Assembly (NCBI RefSeq): GCF_014395785.1
Contig: NZ_CP060713.1
Location: forward strand, 834,501-898,500
Origin: Nocardioides mesophilus
GTDB taxonomy: Bacteria > Actinomycetota > Actinomycetes > Propionibacteriales > Nocardioidaceae
DNA length: 64,000 nt
Reading direction: 5' to 3'
Part shown: positions 53,794 through 64,000 of the stretch, in pieces
Layout: each line of letters starts with the position of its first letter
How positions within the stretch are numbered: the first letter of the stretch is position 1
The notes under the pieces: generated by a model
What the model was told of the DNA's origin: nothing
The model's input: the letters and a program-made list of their open reading frames with translations, nothing else
The model's database searches: none
Position numbers and translations under genes: made by a program

Positions 53794-55227
53794 TCAGGCG
53801 CCGATCAGCGTCTCGAAGAGGTCGACGTACTGGATCAGGTGCCGGTCGCCGAGAAAGCGGTCCTGCACGCGCGAGTGGGCGGCGGTGCCCAGCCGGGCCG
53901 AGAGCTCCGCATCGTGGAGCACCTTGCTCACCTCCCGTCCGAAGCTGCCGTGGTCGTTCGGGTCCGGCAGCAGGAGGCCGCTGACGCCGTCCTCGATCTG
54001 GTCCTGGATGCCGCCGACCGCCGAGGCCACCACCGGCCGCCCCTTCCACATCGGCTCGGTGACCGTGAGGCCGAACCCCTCCACCAGGCTCTTCTGGACG
54101 ACCACCGATGCGTGCCGCTGGAGGGCGTTGACGAGGTAGGCGTTCTCGTCGATGTCGTCCATCGGGAGGCAGGCGAGGTGGACCCGGGAGCGGGCGGGCG
54201 CCGGCAGGTCGCGCCAGGCGTGCAGGCACTCCGCGAGCACCGCGGCGCCCTCGGGGTCGTCGGTCACCCCGCTGACGTCGGGACCGGCCAGCAGCAGGTG
54301 GGCGGTCTCGGGCAGCTCGTCGAGGTGCTCGACGAAGCCGATCATCACCCCCTGCATGTCCTTGAGCCGGTCCCAGCGGCTGACCTGGAGCACGACCTGG
54401 CCCGTCCCTGGGATCGAACCGCCCTCGCGCAGCAGCCCGTAGTGCTCTCGCACGAAGCCGTCGCTGCCGTCCCGACGGGTGAAACGGAGGCTGCCGTCGA
54501 CGGCTCCGGTGGCGACCAGCCCGGCGCGCTGCAAGGTCACCTGGGCGACGGCCGGCTCCATCCCCACGTTCTTGGCCGTGAACGGGTCGAGCGAGGGCGG
54601 GATCACCCACAGCCGGTCCCGCGAGACCCAGGCAGGTGGGTACTGCGCCCGGGAGAAGATCACCGCGTCGGCGGGCTCCACGTAGTCGCGCAGGAAGTCC
54701 CAGGCCCGGTCGGCCAGCGGGTGCGGGGTGTCACGGCCGATGTGGCAGCGCCACACCGCATACGCCCCCGACCGGCGGATCCCGTCCACCAGACCGGCGG
54801 TCTGCGGGTCGTGCAGGAGCACGATGTCGCCGGCCCGGACCCGGCTGCGCAGCGACTCGAGGTTCTCCGCGAGCACCTTCTCGTAGACCACGCGTTCGGC
54901 GTCCCCCAGGTCCCCGCCGTCCCCGGGGGCGCCGTGCAGCTGGTTGTGCAGCCGTTTCGTGATCGCGAAGAAGGCCGGGTCGGCGTTGAGGGTCAGCCAG
55001 CGGGTGTCGGTGTGGGCGCCTCGTGCATAGGCCAGCAACGCCTGCAGCATCTCCGCGACGCCGCCGCCCTGGGCCGTGGCGTTGACGTTCCACACCACGC
55101 GGCCGGCGAGCAGCTCACGGGCCCGGGCGGCGTACATCCGCAGCCGGTCGACCCGGTCGGGCGCCAGCAGCGTCTCCAGCCGGGCAAGCGGGATGGCATC
55201 GACCTCGACCTCTTGCATACCCTCCAT
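53794..55227 (-). CDS. TreT-like trehalose glycosyltransferase, GT4
   Basis: A 477-residue retaining glycosyltransferase. The GT-B fold begins RVVWNVNATAQGGGVAEMLQALLAY (about 43-67) and continues TRWLTLNADPAFFAITKRLHNQLHG, HDPQTAGLVDG, WRCHIGRD and the C-terminal donor site KSLVEGFGLTVTEPMWKGRPVVAS (about 382-405) with the E-x7-E motif. This pattern matches TreT, which makes trehalose from glucose and NDP-glucose. A second ATG at 55218 is possible. It is read toward the VTT gene, 6 bp away, and sits beside a nucleotide-sugar gene on the same strand. Confidence 0.85.
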   Translation of the reverse strand: MEGMQEVEVDAIPLARLETLLAPDRVDRLRMYAARARELLAGRVVWNVNATAQGGGVAEMLQALLAYARGAHTDTRWLTLNADPAFFAITKRLHNQLHGAPGDGGDLGDAERVVYEKVLAENLESLRSRVRAGDIVLLHDPQTAGLVDGIRRSGAYAVWRCHIGRDTPHPLADRAWDFLRDYVEPADAVIFSRAQYPPAWVSRDRLWVIPPSLDPFTAKNVGMEPAVAQVTLQRAGLVATGAVDGSLRFTRRDGSDGFVREHYGLLREGGSIPGTGQVVLQVSRWDRLKDMQGVMIGFVEHLDELPETAHLLLAGPDVSGVTDDPEGAAVLAECLHAWRDLPAPARSRVHLACLPMDDIDENAYLVNALQRHASVVVQKSLVEGFGLTVTEPMWKGRPVVASAVGGIQDQIEDGVSGLLLPDPNDHGSFGREVSKVLHDAELSARLGTAAHSRVQDRFLGDRHLIQYVDLFETLIGA

Positions 55228-55267
55228 GCTGCACCCGGAAGACAGGTCCCGGGGAGGAACGCGCAGG

Positions 55268-56341
55268 TCAGGGAGGCGGTGCGGCGCCGGCCTCCACGCG
55301 GCTCCCCGGCTCCACCGCGACGCTCACCACGGCGCCGTCGCCGACGGTGACCCCGGTCAGCTCGACCCCCGCGGTCACCACGGACCCGGGGCCGAGGACG
55401 CAGGCGGTCAGGTGCACGCCCTTCTCGACGACGCACCCGGGCATCAGCACGCTGCCGATCACCACCGCGTCCGCCGCCACCCGGACCCCGGCGCTCACGC
55501 AGGTGCCGCCGCTGACCGTGGCGGAGGGGTCGACGGAGGCGTCGTCGTCGACGTGCGCGCCGCCCGGCTCGGCCTCGTTGGCGGGGCTGACCACCCGGCC
55601 GAGCACCAGGTCGCGGGAGGCCGCGACCAAGGCTTCCGGAGTGCCGACGTCGCGCCAGTAGCAGTTCTCGACGTAGCCGACCACGAGCGCGCCCTGCTCG
55701 ACGAGCTCCGGGAAGGTCTCTCGCTCCACCGACACCACCCGGCCGGCCGGGATCGCGTCGATCACCCGGCGCCGGAACACGTAGCAGCCCGCGTTGACCT
55801 GCCGGGTCACCGGGTGGTCGGACTTCTCCGTGAAGCCGGTGACCCGACCGGCGTCGTCGGTGGGCACGCAGCCGAAGGGCCGCGCGTCCTCGACCTCCAC
55901 CAGGTGCAGCGAGACGTCGACGGGGTGCCCGTCGCGGGGGGTCTCGAAGTCCTCGAGCTGGGCGGCCAGGTCATGGCCGGAGAGGATGTCGCCGTTGAGG
56001 ATCACCACCGGGCTCTCGGGGTCGGTCCCGAGCGCGCCGGCCACGTTGCGGATCGCCCCCGCGGTGCCCAGCGGCTCCTCCTCCTGCACGTAGCTGAGCC
56101 GGAGGTTCCACCGGCTGCCGTCGCCGAGGACCGGCTCGAACAGGTCGGCGCGGTAGGAGGTCGCCAGCACGACGTGCTCGACGCCGGCCTCGGCCAGCCG
56201 GCCGATCTGGTGCTCGAGGAACGGCACGCCGCCGACCTCCAGCAGGTGCTTGGGGCGCCGGGCGGTCAGCGGCAGCAGTCGGGTGCCGAAGCCACCGGCC
56301 ACGATCACCGCCTCGACCGCATGGTGACGGGATGGATCCAT
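55268..56341 (-). CDS. NDP-sugar pyrophosphorylase, mannose-1-phosphate guanylyltransferase-like
   Basis: A 357-residue nucleotidyltransferase. N-terminal AVIVAGGFGTRLLPLTARRPKHLLEVGGVPFL (about 11-42) holds the GGxGTRL pyrophosphorylase motif and the catalytic lysine region; ILNGDIL near 119 is the metal site and NCYWRDVGTPE near 233 closes the sugar pocket. The C-terminal 100 residues are a left-handed beta-helix. The M. tuberculosis neighbour of fbiB at this place, Rv3264c, makes GDP-mannose, which favours that product; glucose-1-P as substrate cannot be excluded. The ATG at 56341 is 36 bp from the divergent gene. Confidence 0.88.
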   Translation of the reverse strand: MDPSRHHAVEAVIVAGGFGTRLLPLTARRPKHLLEVGGVPFLEHQIGRLAEAGVEHVVLATSYRADLFEPVLGDGSRWNLRLSYVQEEEPLGTAGAIRNVAGALGTDPESPVVILNGDILSGHDLAAQLEDFETPRDGHPVDVSLHLVEVEDARPFGCVPTDDAGRVTGFTEKSDHPVTRQVNAGCYVFRRRVIDAIPAGRVVSVERETFPELVEQGALVVGYVENCYWRDVGTPEALVAASRDLVLGRVVSPANEAEPGGAHVDDDASVDPSATVSGGTCVSAGVRVAADAVVIGSVLMPGCVVEKGVHLTACVLGPGSVVTAGVELTGVTVGDGAVVSVAVEPGSRVEAGAAPPP

Positions 56342-56377
56342 GCGAGCGATCCTGCCACGTGCGTACAGTTGCTCGTC

Positions 56378-57151
56378 ATGCCGACCTCGACCGCGACGTT
56401 CGCCTCCGTCCTCGCCGACCAGCTCCGCCGCGACGCGTCCCGGCCGCTGGTCACGTTCTACGACGACGCCACCGGAGAGCGCATCGAGCTCTCGGTGACG
56501 ACGTACGCCAACTGGGTCGCCAAGACGGCCTCGCTGCTCCAGGACGAGCTCGATCTCGAGCGCGGCGCGCTGGCGCTCGTCGACCTGCCGGCGCACTGGC
56601 TCGGCGCGGTCTGGGTCGGCGCCGCCTGGACGCTCGGGCTACGGCTCACCGACGACACCGCCCGGGCCGGCGAGGCGGACCTCCTGGTCTGCGGCCCCGC
56701 CGGCGTGCAGACCTGCGCCCCGCACGCGACCCGGGTGCCGGTGGTCGCCCTCTCGCTGCGACCGCTCGGCGCCCGCTTCACCGATCCCCTGCCGACCGGC
56801 GTCGTCGACTACGGAGCCGTCGTGCTGGGCCAGCCGGACGCGTTCGCCGCGCTCGACGCCCCGGCCGGCGACGACCCGGCCTGGGAGGACGCGCACGGGA
56901 CCCGGACGCAGGCCGAGCTGTTCACCGAGGCCGCCTCGGACGGGCTGGTGAGCGCCGGCGGCCGGCTGCTCACCGACGTGCCGCCCACCACCCGTCGCGG
57001 TCTGGCCACCCTGCTCGCGCCGCTCCTGCACGGCGGCGGGACGGTGTGGGTGGCCCACCCCGACGAGTCGGGGTGGGCCCACCGTGCCGAGACCGAGCGC
57101 GCCACCGCGGTGCTGCGGGAGCGCGAGGGCGGTCAGCCCGCGAGGTCGTAG
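56378..57151 (+). CDS. TIGR03089 family protein
   Basis: A 257-residue protein matching the TIGR03089 family, which resembles the N-terminal third of AMP-binding (adenylate-forming) enzymes: SRPLVTFYDDATGERIELSVTTYANWVAKTASLLQ (about 21-55) and GALALVDLPAHWLGAVWVGAAW (about 61-82). The Thr/Ser/Gly-rich adenylate loop and the C-terminal lid are missing, so ligase activity is unlikely. In M. tuberculosis the counterpart is Rv3268. The end overlaps the convergent amidase gene by 19 bp. Function unknown. Confidence 0.88.
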   Translation: MPTSTATFASVLADQLRRDASRPLVTFYDDATGERIELSVTTYANWVAKTASLLQDELDLERGALALVDLPAHWLGAVWVGAAWTLGLRLTDDTARAGEADLLVCGPAGVQTCAPHATRVPVVALSLRPLGARFTDPLPTGVVDYGAVVLGQPDAFAALDAPAGDDPAWEDAHGTRTQAELFTEAASDGLVSAGGRLLTDVPPTTRRGLATLLAPLLHGGGTVWVAHPDESGWAHRAETERATAVLREREGGQPARS

Positions 57152-60066
57152 CCCTTGAAGCCCCCGGCGATGTAGCGGCGGCGGTCCACCTTGCCGCCGC
57201 TGGCGCCGGGCAGCAGCCACAGGTCGCCGGTCGCCGCCTCCCGGCCGATCACGTCGGGGCGCCCGTCGCCGTCGACGTCTCCTGCGCCGACCATCCAGTC
57301 GTAGCGGTTGGACCCGCCGCCGACCTTCTGGCCGCCGGTCAGCCCGCCGGGGCCGTTGCCGGGATACATCCACAGGCTGCCGTCCGAGCGCCGCAGGATG
57401 CTGTCCGGCGAGCCGTCGCCGTCCCACAGGCCGGCACCGACCTGGCGGCTGGCACTGATGCCGGCGTACGCCGCGTAGCTTGGCCGGAAGCCGGAGGCTC
57501 CGTTGCCGGGGTAGATCCGCATCGAGCCTCCCGAGGGCTGGCCCATCAGGTCCGGGTAGCCGTCCCCGGTGATGTCGCCGACCGCGGTCAGCAGCTGCAT
57601 CGAGCCCCAGCCGGTGCCGGCCACCACGGGCTCGGCGAAGTGGTTGGAGCCGTCACCGGCCCGGAACAGCATCGCGCCGTCCGAGGCACGCCGGGTCATC
57701 AGGTCGTTGCGGCCGTCACCGTTCCAGTCCCCCACGCTGAGCAGCAGGTTGGTGTCGGTCAGGGTCTGGCCCTTGCTGATCGTGCGGCGCACGTTGGTGG
57801 TGCCCCGGTTGGCGAAGACCACCAGTCGTCCGGCGCTGGTCCGGCCGACCAGGTCGTGGCGAGCGCTGCCCGTCACCTGTCCCGGTGAGGAGAGCGTGTC
57901 CACGCCGGCGAAGCCGGAGTAGGGACCCAGCCGGCCCGAGAGGGTGCCGGTGCCGGTGCCGGGGTAGATCCACAGCTGACCGTCCTTCTTGCGGGCGACC
58001 AGGTCGGCGCGTCCGTCGTTGGTCACGTCGCCCAGACCGGCGATCAGCGAGACGCTGGTCCAGGTGCCGGGGAGCGCCACCCGGGTCCCGAGGGCGCCCT
58101 TGCCGGTGCCGGGCACCAGCCAGAGCCGGCCGTCGGTGTCGCGGGCGAGCAGGTCGGCGGTTCCGTTGCGGTCCAGGTCTCCGGCGGCAGCGGTCAGGTC
58201 GTAGCCCGACCAGTCCTCGGCCAGCACCTGGGTCCGCATCCAGCGGCCGTCGCCCAGGCCGCGGAACAGCAGCAGCCGGTGGTCGACACCCTGCCGGCCG
58301 ATCACGTCGTTCTTGCCGTCCTGATTCAGGTCGCCGACGGCGACCAGCTGGTCCAGCGCCGCGAACCGGTTCGTGGTGCGCACGGCCGCTCCGAAGCTGC
58401 CGGTCCCGGTGCCGGGCAGCAGCACGGCACTCTTCGTCGAGGCGTCGCGGGCCAGCACGTCGGCCCGGCCGTCACCGGTGAGGTCCTTGCTGGCTGTCAC
58501 CAGGTCGGTCCCGGACAGCGTGGGACCGCTGGTCGGCGCCTCGAACCCGACCTGTCCCCCGGTCTGCACGATGGCCAGCTGCTGGGTCGTCGCGTTCCGG
58601 ACGACCAGGTCGGGCCACCGGTTGCCGGAGACGTCGGCGTCGCGCTGACGCGGGGTGAACGGGTGCTGGTAGGCGTCGGCCTTGGCCCGGATCGTGGGGA
58701 TCTTGGCGTAGAGGTACTTGCCGGGGCAGGCGGTCTGGCCGACGTCACGGTGACCGTTGATCGCCGGCAGGGTCCGGTCGCCGACCACCTGGCGGGTGGA
58801 GCCCGCGTCCACGCCGTGCAGGCTGAGCTTCCAGGCGAACAGCCGGCCGTAGGCGTCGAGCAGCGCCGCGCTCGGCTGGGCGGTCTCGAAGTTCCCGATC
58901 GAGGACATCGCGAACGCGTAGTCGTTGTAGTTCAGGGTGTGCGCGCCGACGACCGGCCGGTCCACACCGCCGTACCGGCCCTCCCAGATCCGGCCGAACC
59001 GGTCGACGAGGAAGTTGTAGCCGATGTCGCTCCAGCCCTTGGACTGCGTGTGGTAGGCGTAGATGCCGCGGATGATCGAGGGCACCTGGTCCTCGGTGTA
59101 GTTGTTGGCGTTCACCGTGTGGTGGACGAAACCGGCATGCACCTCGAAGTAGCGCAGCGAGCTCTTGTCCCGCAGCCGCTCGTCGGCCCCCCACTGGGCG
59201 CGGGAGAAGATCTGCGGTTTCGGGGTCACGTCGACCGGGGTGCCGGCCAGGTCCAGGTCGCCGGGCAGCGGGTCGGCGGGCTCGGCCGGCTGGGTCGGGT
59301 CGGTCACGTCTGCGGCGGCGCTCGTGGCGCTGGCTCCGGTGGGCGTGGTGGTGGCCGACATCGGCGCCAGGTCCCCCTCGGGCAGCTCGGCCGTGTCGAT
59401 GGCGGGCTGCTCGCGGGTGAGCGCGGCCGGCTGCCCGGGGTCCACGATCGCGAGCTTCATGTCGGCGGGCAGCGAACCGTCCGGCGTCACCGCCTTGACC
59501 TGTACGTCGTCGACGTCACCGACCACGACGGCATCGGTGCCGAAGCGCTGGTGCGCGGCCTCCGGGCTGCCCGGGTCGGGCCCGTGCTCCGCGTCGTAGG
59601 CGATCTCCTGCCACGGCGACCAGACGCCGTCCGCCAGGCTGCGGACCGAGACCGTGATGTCGTCGTCGGCGTACTGCTGGCCGGTGGCCCAGGTGACGCC
59701 GACGGTGGCGTAGCCGTGCACCGTCTCGGGGACCGACAGCGCCGCCTGCCCGTCCTTCTGCGGCGCGGCCGCGCGCAGCGCGGTCGCGTTGCGGGTCAGC
59801 GTCTCGCGCCCCTGCTCGGCCGGCGCCGCGGCCGTCAGCGGGATCTCGGTCACCGAGGGCCGGACCGGGTCGGCGGCCACCAGCGACCCCGCGGCGCTGG
59901 CCCCCGCGGCCCCGGCGGCGGGCGCGGCCGAGGGGGCCCCGCCCTGGGGTGGCCCGACCAGCTCCAGGGAGCCCACACCCACTGCCGGAGCGGCCACGAG
60001 CACCACCACAGCACAGGCGAGGGCCTGCTGGCACAGCAGGACGAAACGGCTCTTCTTCTCGGGCAT
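57133..60066 (-). CDS. secreted PGRP-type N-acetylmuramoyl-L-alanine amidase with FG-GAP repeats
   Basis: A 977-residue exported protein. Signal peptide or anchor at about 7-30; Ala/Pro-rich stretch to about 80; a beta region to about 285; then a PGRP/amidase_2 domain (about 290-450) with zinc ligands in FVHHTVN (near 314), substrate Tyr in DIGYNFLVDRFG, and GHRDVGQTACPG (near 437). It should cut the amide between muramic acid and L-Ala of peptidoglycan. About ten FG-GAP/VCBS repeats, each with a DxDGDGxxD-type calcium loop, follow from about 470 to the end and predict a beta-propeller. Upstream direct repeats resemble MtrA boxes. Confidence 0.94.
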   Translation of the reverse strand: MPEKKSRFVLLCQQALACAVVVLVAAPAVGVGSLELVGPPQGGAPSAAPAAGAAGASAAGSLVAADPVRPSVTEIPLTAAAPAEQGRETLTRNATALRAAAPQKDGQAALSVPETVHGYATVGVTWATGQQYADDDITVSVRSLADGVWSPWQEIAYDAEHGPDPGSPEAAHQRFGTDAVVVGDVDDVQVKAVTPDGSLPADMKLAIVDPGQPAALTREQPAIDTAELPEGDLAPMSATTTPTGASATSAAADVTDPTQPAEPADPLPGDLDLAGTPVDVTPKPQIFSRAQWGADERLRDKSSLRYFEVHAGFVHHTVNANNYTEDQVPSIIRGIYAYHTQSKGWSDIGYNFLVDRFGRIWEGRYGGVDRPVVGAHTLNYNDYAFAMSSIGNFETAQPSAALLDAYGRLFAWKLSLHGVDAGSTRQVVGDRTLPAINGHRDVGQTACPGKYLYAKIPTIRAKADAYQHPFTPRQRDADVSGNRWPDLVVRNATTQQLAIVQTGGQVGFEAPTSGPTLSGTDLVTASKDLTGDGRADVLARDASTKSAVLLPGTGTGSFGAAVRTTNRFAALDQLVAVGDLNQDGKNDVIGRQGVDHRLLLFRGLGDGRWMRTQVLAEDWSGYDLTAAAGDLDRNGTADLLARDTDGRLWLVPGTGKGALGTRVALPGTWTSVSLIAGLGDVTNDGRADLVARKKDGQLWIYPGTGTGTLSGRLGPYSGFAGVDTLSSPGQVTGSARHDLVGRTSAGRLVVFANRGTTNVRRTISKGQTLTDTNLLLSVGDWNGDGRNDLMTRRASDGAMLFRAGDGSNHFAEPVVAGTGWGSMQLLTAVGDITGDGYPDLMGQPSGGSMRIYPGNGASGFRPSYAAYAGISASRQVGAGLWDGDGSPDSILRRSDGSLWMYPGNGPGGLTGGQKVGGGSNRYDWMVGAGDVDGDGRPDVIGREAATGDLWLLPGASGGKVDRRRYIAGGFKGYDLAG

Positions 60067-60106
60067 GCGCTGGCTCTCTCGCGGCGGGGCGATTCACAGG
60101 AGAACC

Positions 60107-60124
60107 AAATGTCACATCAGTAAC
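60107..60124 (-). promoter_or_regulatory. candidate MtrA box upstream of the amidase gene
   Basis: On the bottom strand GTTAC (60124-60120) and GTGAC (60115-60111) are direct repeats with a 9-bp period, 45 bp from the amidase start. A second, weaker pair TTACAGAG/GTGTAGTT lies at about 60148-60165. MtrA of M. tuberculosis binds 9-bp direct repeats of GTCACAGCG type, and of GTAAC type in Streptomyces. Match is by eye. Confidence 0.4.
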
Positions 60125-60185
60125 AGACCCCCGCAAGGGGAACGCCTGAACTACACCTCTGTAATTCGCCGGGACCGCTCCGGCG

Positions 60186-60971
60186 TCAGACGTCCGCGCC
60201 GAGGTCCTCCTCCTCGCCCTCCAGGTGCTCCTCGGAGGTCACGTCCCCGTCGTCGTACTTGAGGTACTTGATGCCGTCCTCGGTCGGGCCGTCGAAGGCC
60301 AGCCGACCCTTCTCCAGGACGAGGACCCGGTCGCACATCTTGCGCACCGACCCCGGGGCGTGGCTGACGTAGAACATGGTGCGGCCGCTCTTGCGGATCT
60401 CGTCCATGCGGGCGAGGCACTTGCGCTTGAAGGGCCGGTCCCCGACCGCGAGCACCTCGTCCATCAGGAAGATGTCGGAGTCGGTGTGGATCGCCACCGC
60501 GAAGCCGAGCCGGGAGAACATGCCCGAGGAGTAGGTGCCGACCGGGGTCTCGAGGAACTTGCCGATGTCGGCGAACTCCACGATGTCGTCGAACTTGGCC
60601 CTGGTCTCCTTCTCGCTCATCCCGAGGATGGCCGCGTTGAGGAAGATGTTCTCGCGCCCGGTCAGCTGCGGGTGGAAGCCGGCGCCGGTGGCGATGAGGC
60701 CGGCGATCCGTCCCCTGGTCAGCACGGTGCCGCGGTCGGGCCGCATCACCCCGTTGATGAGCTTGAGGAGCGTGCTCTTGCCGGAGCCGTTGAGGCCCAT
60801 CAGGCCGATCGACTCCCCCTGCTCCACCGAGAACGTGAGGTCGTCGAGAGCCCAGAACGTGTCGCTCAGCTCCTGGCCGCGCACCATGGCGATCGACATC
60901 TGCTTGAGGGTGCGGTGGTAGCGCAGCGTGAACTTCTTCGAGACGTGGTCGACGACGATGGACTCAGCCAC
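60186..60971 (-). CDS. polysaccharide ABC transporter ATP-binding protein, Wzt/RfbE-like
   Basis: A 261-residue ATPase that drives export of a lipid-linked polysaccharide. Walker A GLNGSGKSTLLKLI (about 59-72), Q-loop region, ABC signature YSSGMFSRLGFAVAI (about 148-162) and Walker B DIFLMDEVLAVGD (about 168-180) are intact. The signature YSSGM and the absence of a C-terminal carbohydrate-binding domain match the galactan exporter ATPase next to glfT1/glfT2 in mycobacteria. The GTG at 60971 overlaps the permease stop by 8 bp. The acidic C-terminus EEHLEGEEEDLG is unusual. Confidence 0.93.
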   Translation of the reverse strand: MAESIVVDHVSKKFTLRYHRTLKQMSIAMVRGQELSDTFWALDDLTFSVEQGESIGLMGLNGSGKSTLLKLINGVMRPDRGTVLTRGRIAGLIATGAGFHPQLTGRENIFLNAAILGMSEKETRAKFDDIVEFADIGKFLETPVGTYSSGMFSRLGFAVAIHTDSDIFLMDEVLAVGDRPFKRKCLARMDEIRKSGRTMFYVSHAPGSVRKMCDRVLVLEKGRLAFDGPTEDGIKYLKYDDGDVTSEEHLEGEEEDLGADV

Positions 60972-61861
60972 TGAGACGCTCCGGAACCTTGTTCTCGATC
61001 CTGCTGAACACGATCTGGGAGAAGCCCAGGAACAGCAGGCAGATCGCCAGCATCACGAAGCCACGGGTGAACAGGTCCGGAGGCATGTCCGTCACTGCGC
61101 TCTCCGCCGGGTTCGACGTCGTGGTGGTCCAGAAGCACCGCTGGATCAGCAGCACCGACTCGGCCAGCGGGTTGGCGAGGTACAGGCTGACGTACTGCTC
61201 ACCGAACCGCTGGGCGACCCCGAGAACGGGTAGATCATCGGCACGCTGAAGTGCACGAACGTGGTGAGCGTCTGGACGACGTTGGAGAAGTCGCGGAAGA
61301 AGACGTTCGCGGCGCTGAACAGCAGGGCGCACGAGGTGCCCAGGATGGTGATGATCGCCAGACCGAGCAGGCCGGCCCCGAAGCCGGCGAGGTCAGGGGA
61401 CCAGCCCGTGACGACGCAGGCCACGATCAGGATGGCCAGCTGCGGCACCGTGTGGTACGCCGAGACCAGCATCGAGGCGACCGGGAACATCTCCCGGGGC
61501 ATCGCCATCTTCTGGACGATCGCCTTGTTGCGCACGATCGACCGGGTGCCGGCGCTGAAGGTCTCGGTGAAGTAGTGCACCACCACCAGGCCGGAGAACA
61601 CGTGGATGGCGAAGTTCTGCACGTTGTCGTGCAGCCCCAGGGCGCCGCCGACCACGAAGTAGTACATGCAGAAGCGGACCAGCGGCTGCACGTAGGACCA
61701 CAGCATGCCGAGGAACGAGCCTTGGTAGCGGGCGCTCAGCTCGCGCTTGACCAGCAGCCGCAGCATGTAGCGCCGGCGGAACACATCGAGGAGTCCGCCC
61801 GTGCTCGACGGCGGCTGCAGGGGGATCTGTGCGACGACCTCGGGGTCGACGGCACGAACTG

Positions 61862-61865
<4 letters not shown>
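60964..61865 (-). pseudogene. polysaccharide ABC transporter permease, Wzm-like, frameshifted
   Basis: The ATG at 61865 opens a Wzm-like permease (MLRLLVKRELSARYQGSFLGM, spans from about residue 60), which reads well to VHFSVPMIYPFSG at about residue 215, then leaves frame and stops at 61146. The rest (VAQRFGEQYVSLYLANPLAESV to VFSRIENKVPERLSG) continues in another frame and stops at 60964, just inside wzt. Adding one C to the CCCC run at 61218-61221 restores a 300-residue protein. Neighbours glfT2 and wzt are intact and overlap it properly. It is either a true disruption or a sequence error. Confidence 0.85.

Positions 61866-64000
<2,135 letters not shown>

Noticed and set aside
57133-60066. 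Secreted calcium-repeat protein as an RTX toxin
   Set aside because: The repeats have the FG-GAP form, not GGxGxDxUx nonapeptides, and the enzyme domain is a PGRP amidase.
60129-60140. CCCC-GCAA-GGGG hairpin as the wzt operon terminator
   Set aside because: It lies beyond the wzt 5-prime-3-prime direction by only 45 bp, but a 4-bp stem is too weak to list as a terminator.

Overview
The window is 64 kb of a high-GC (roughly 70 percent or more) actinobacterial chromosome. The gene set (WhiB regulator, MtrA-MtrB-LpqB, coenzyme F420 genes, SecA with a SEC-C tail, DUF3499, DUF3105, DUF2505, DUF5719, Rv3235-like and TIGR03089 proteins) and the frequent GTG starts with 4-bp ATGA/GTGA gene overlaps point to the Nocardioidaceae, most likely Nocardioides or a close relative. 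This placement is inference from gene content; no rRNA, tRNA, CRISPR array, insertion sequence or prophage was seen.

Layout. (1) 1-16.5 kb: the start of an M20 peptidase, a 180-kDa-type NAD glutamate dehydrogenase, tryptophan 2,3-dioxygenase, an Old Yellow Enzyme, proline-catabolic PruA, a WS/DGAT acyltransferase, a large membrane protein, a CpaE-like/SAF (CpaB-like) pair and a small MerR/excisionase-type DNA-binding protein. The first part is thus rich in amino-acid catabolism. (2) 16.6-31.9 kb: the conserved core block LysM protein - Rv3235-like - SecA - YcaQ-like glycosylase - LuxR response regulator - HPF - ComF - LpqB - MtrB - MtrA - AhcY - cation efflux. Most of this order matches the Mycobacterium tuberculosis Rv3235-Rv3248c neighbourhood. 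(3) 32.0-41.7 kb: SIS protein, Trm112, phosphomannomutase, DUF3499, metallopeptidase-fold protein, DUF5719, giant membrane GT2, WhiB2-type regulator, CofD, again matching the Rv3256c-Rv3261 order.

(4) 41.7-51.4 kb is an accessory locus for galactosides: GH36 alpha-galactosidase, a binding protein with two permeases, GH42 beta-galactosidase, a DeoR regulator and galactokinase. It is arranged around a divergent promoter that carries a 9-bp inverted repeat. It sits exactly between cofD and cofE, which are adjacent in M. tuberculosis (fbiA-fbiB). The junction with cofE carries a 27-bp unit present three times. (5) 51.4-57.2 kb returns to core genes: CofE, DUF3105, a VTT-like membrane protein, a TreT-like trehalose glycosyltransferase, a mannose-1-phosphate guanylyltransferase-like enzyme and a TIGR03089 protein.

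(6) 57.1-64 kb is a cell-surface region: a secreted PGRP-type amidase with about ten FG-GAP repeats and, reading toward it, glf - glfT2 - wzm - wzt for making and exporting a galactofuranose polymer. The wzm permease reads as frameshifted at a run of four C (top strand). A pair of 9-bp-spaced direct repeats resembling MtrA boxes lies just upstream of the amidase gene, so the MtrAB system encoded at 27-29 kb may control it. The other structural oddity is an 86-bp two-layer palindrome with a UNCG tetraloop between the Old Yellow Enzyme gene and pruA.
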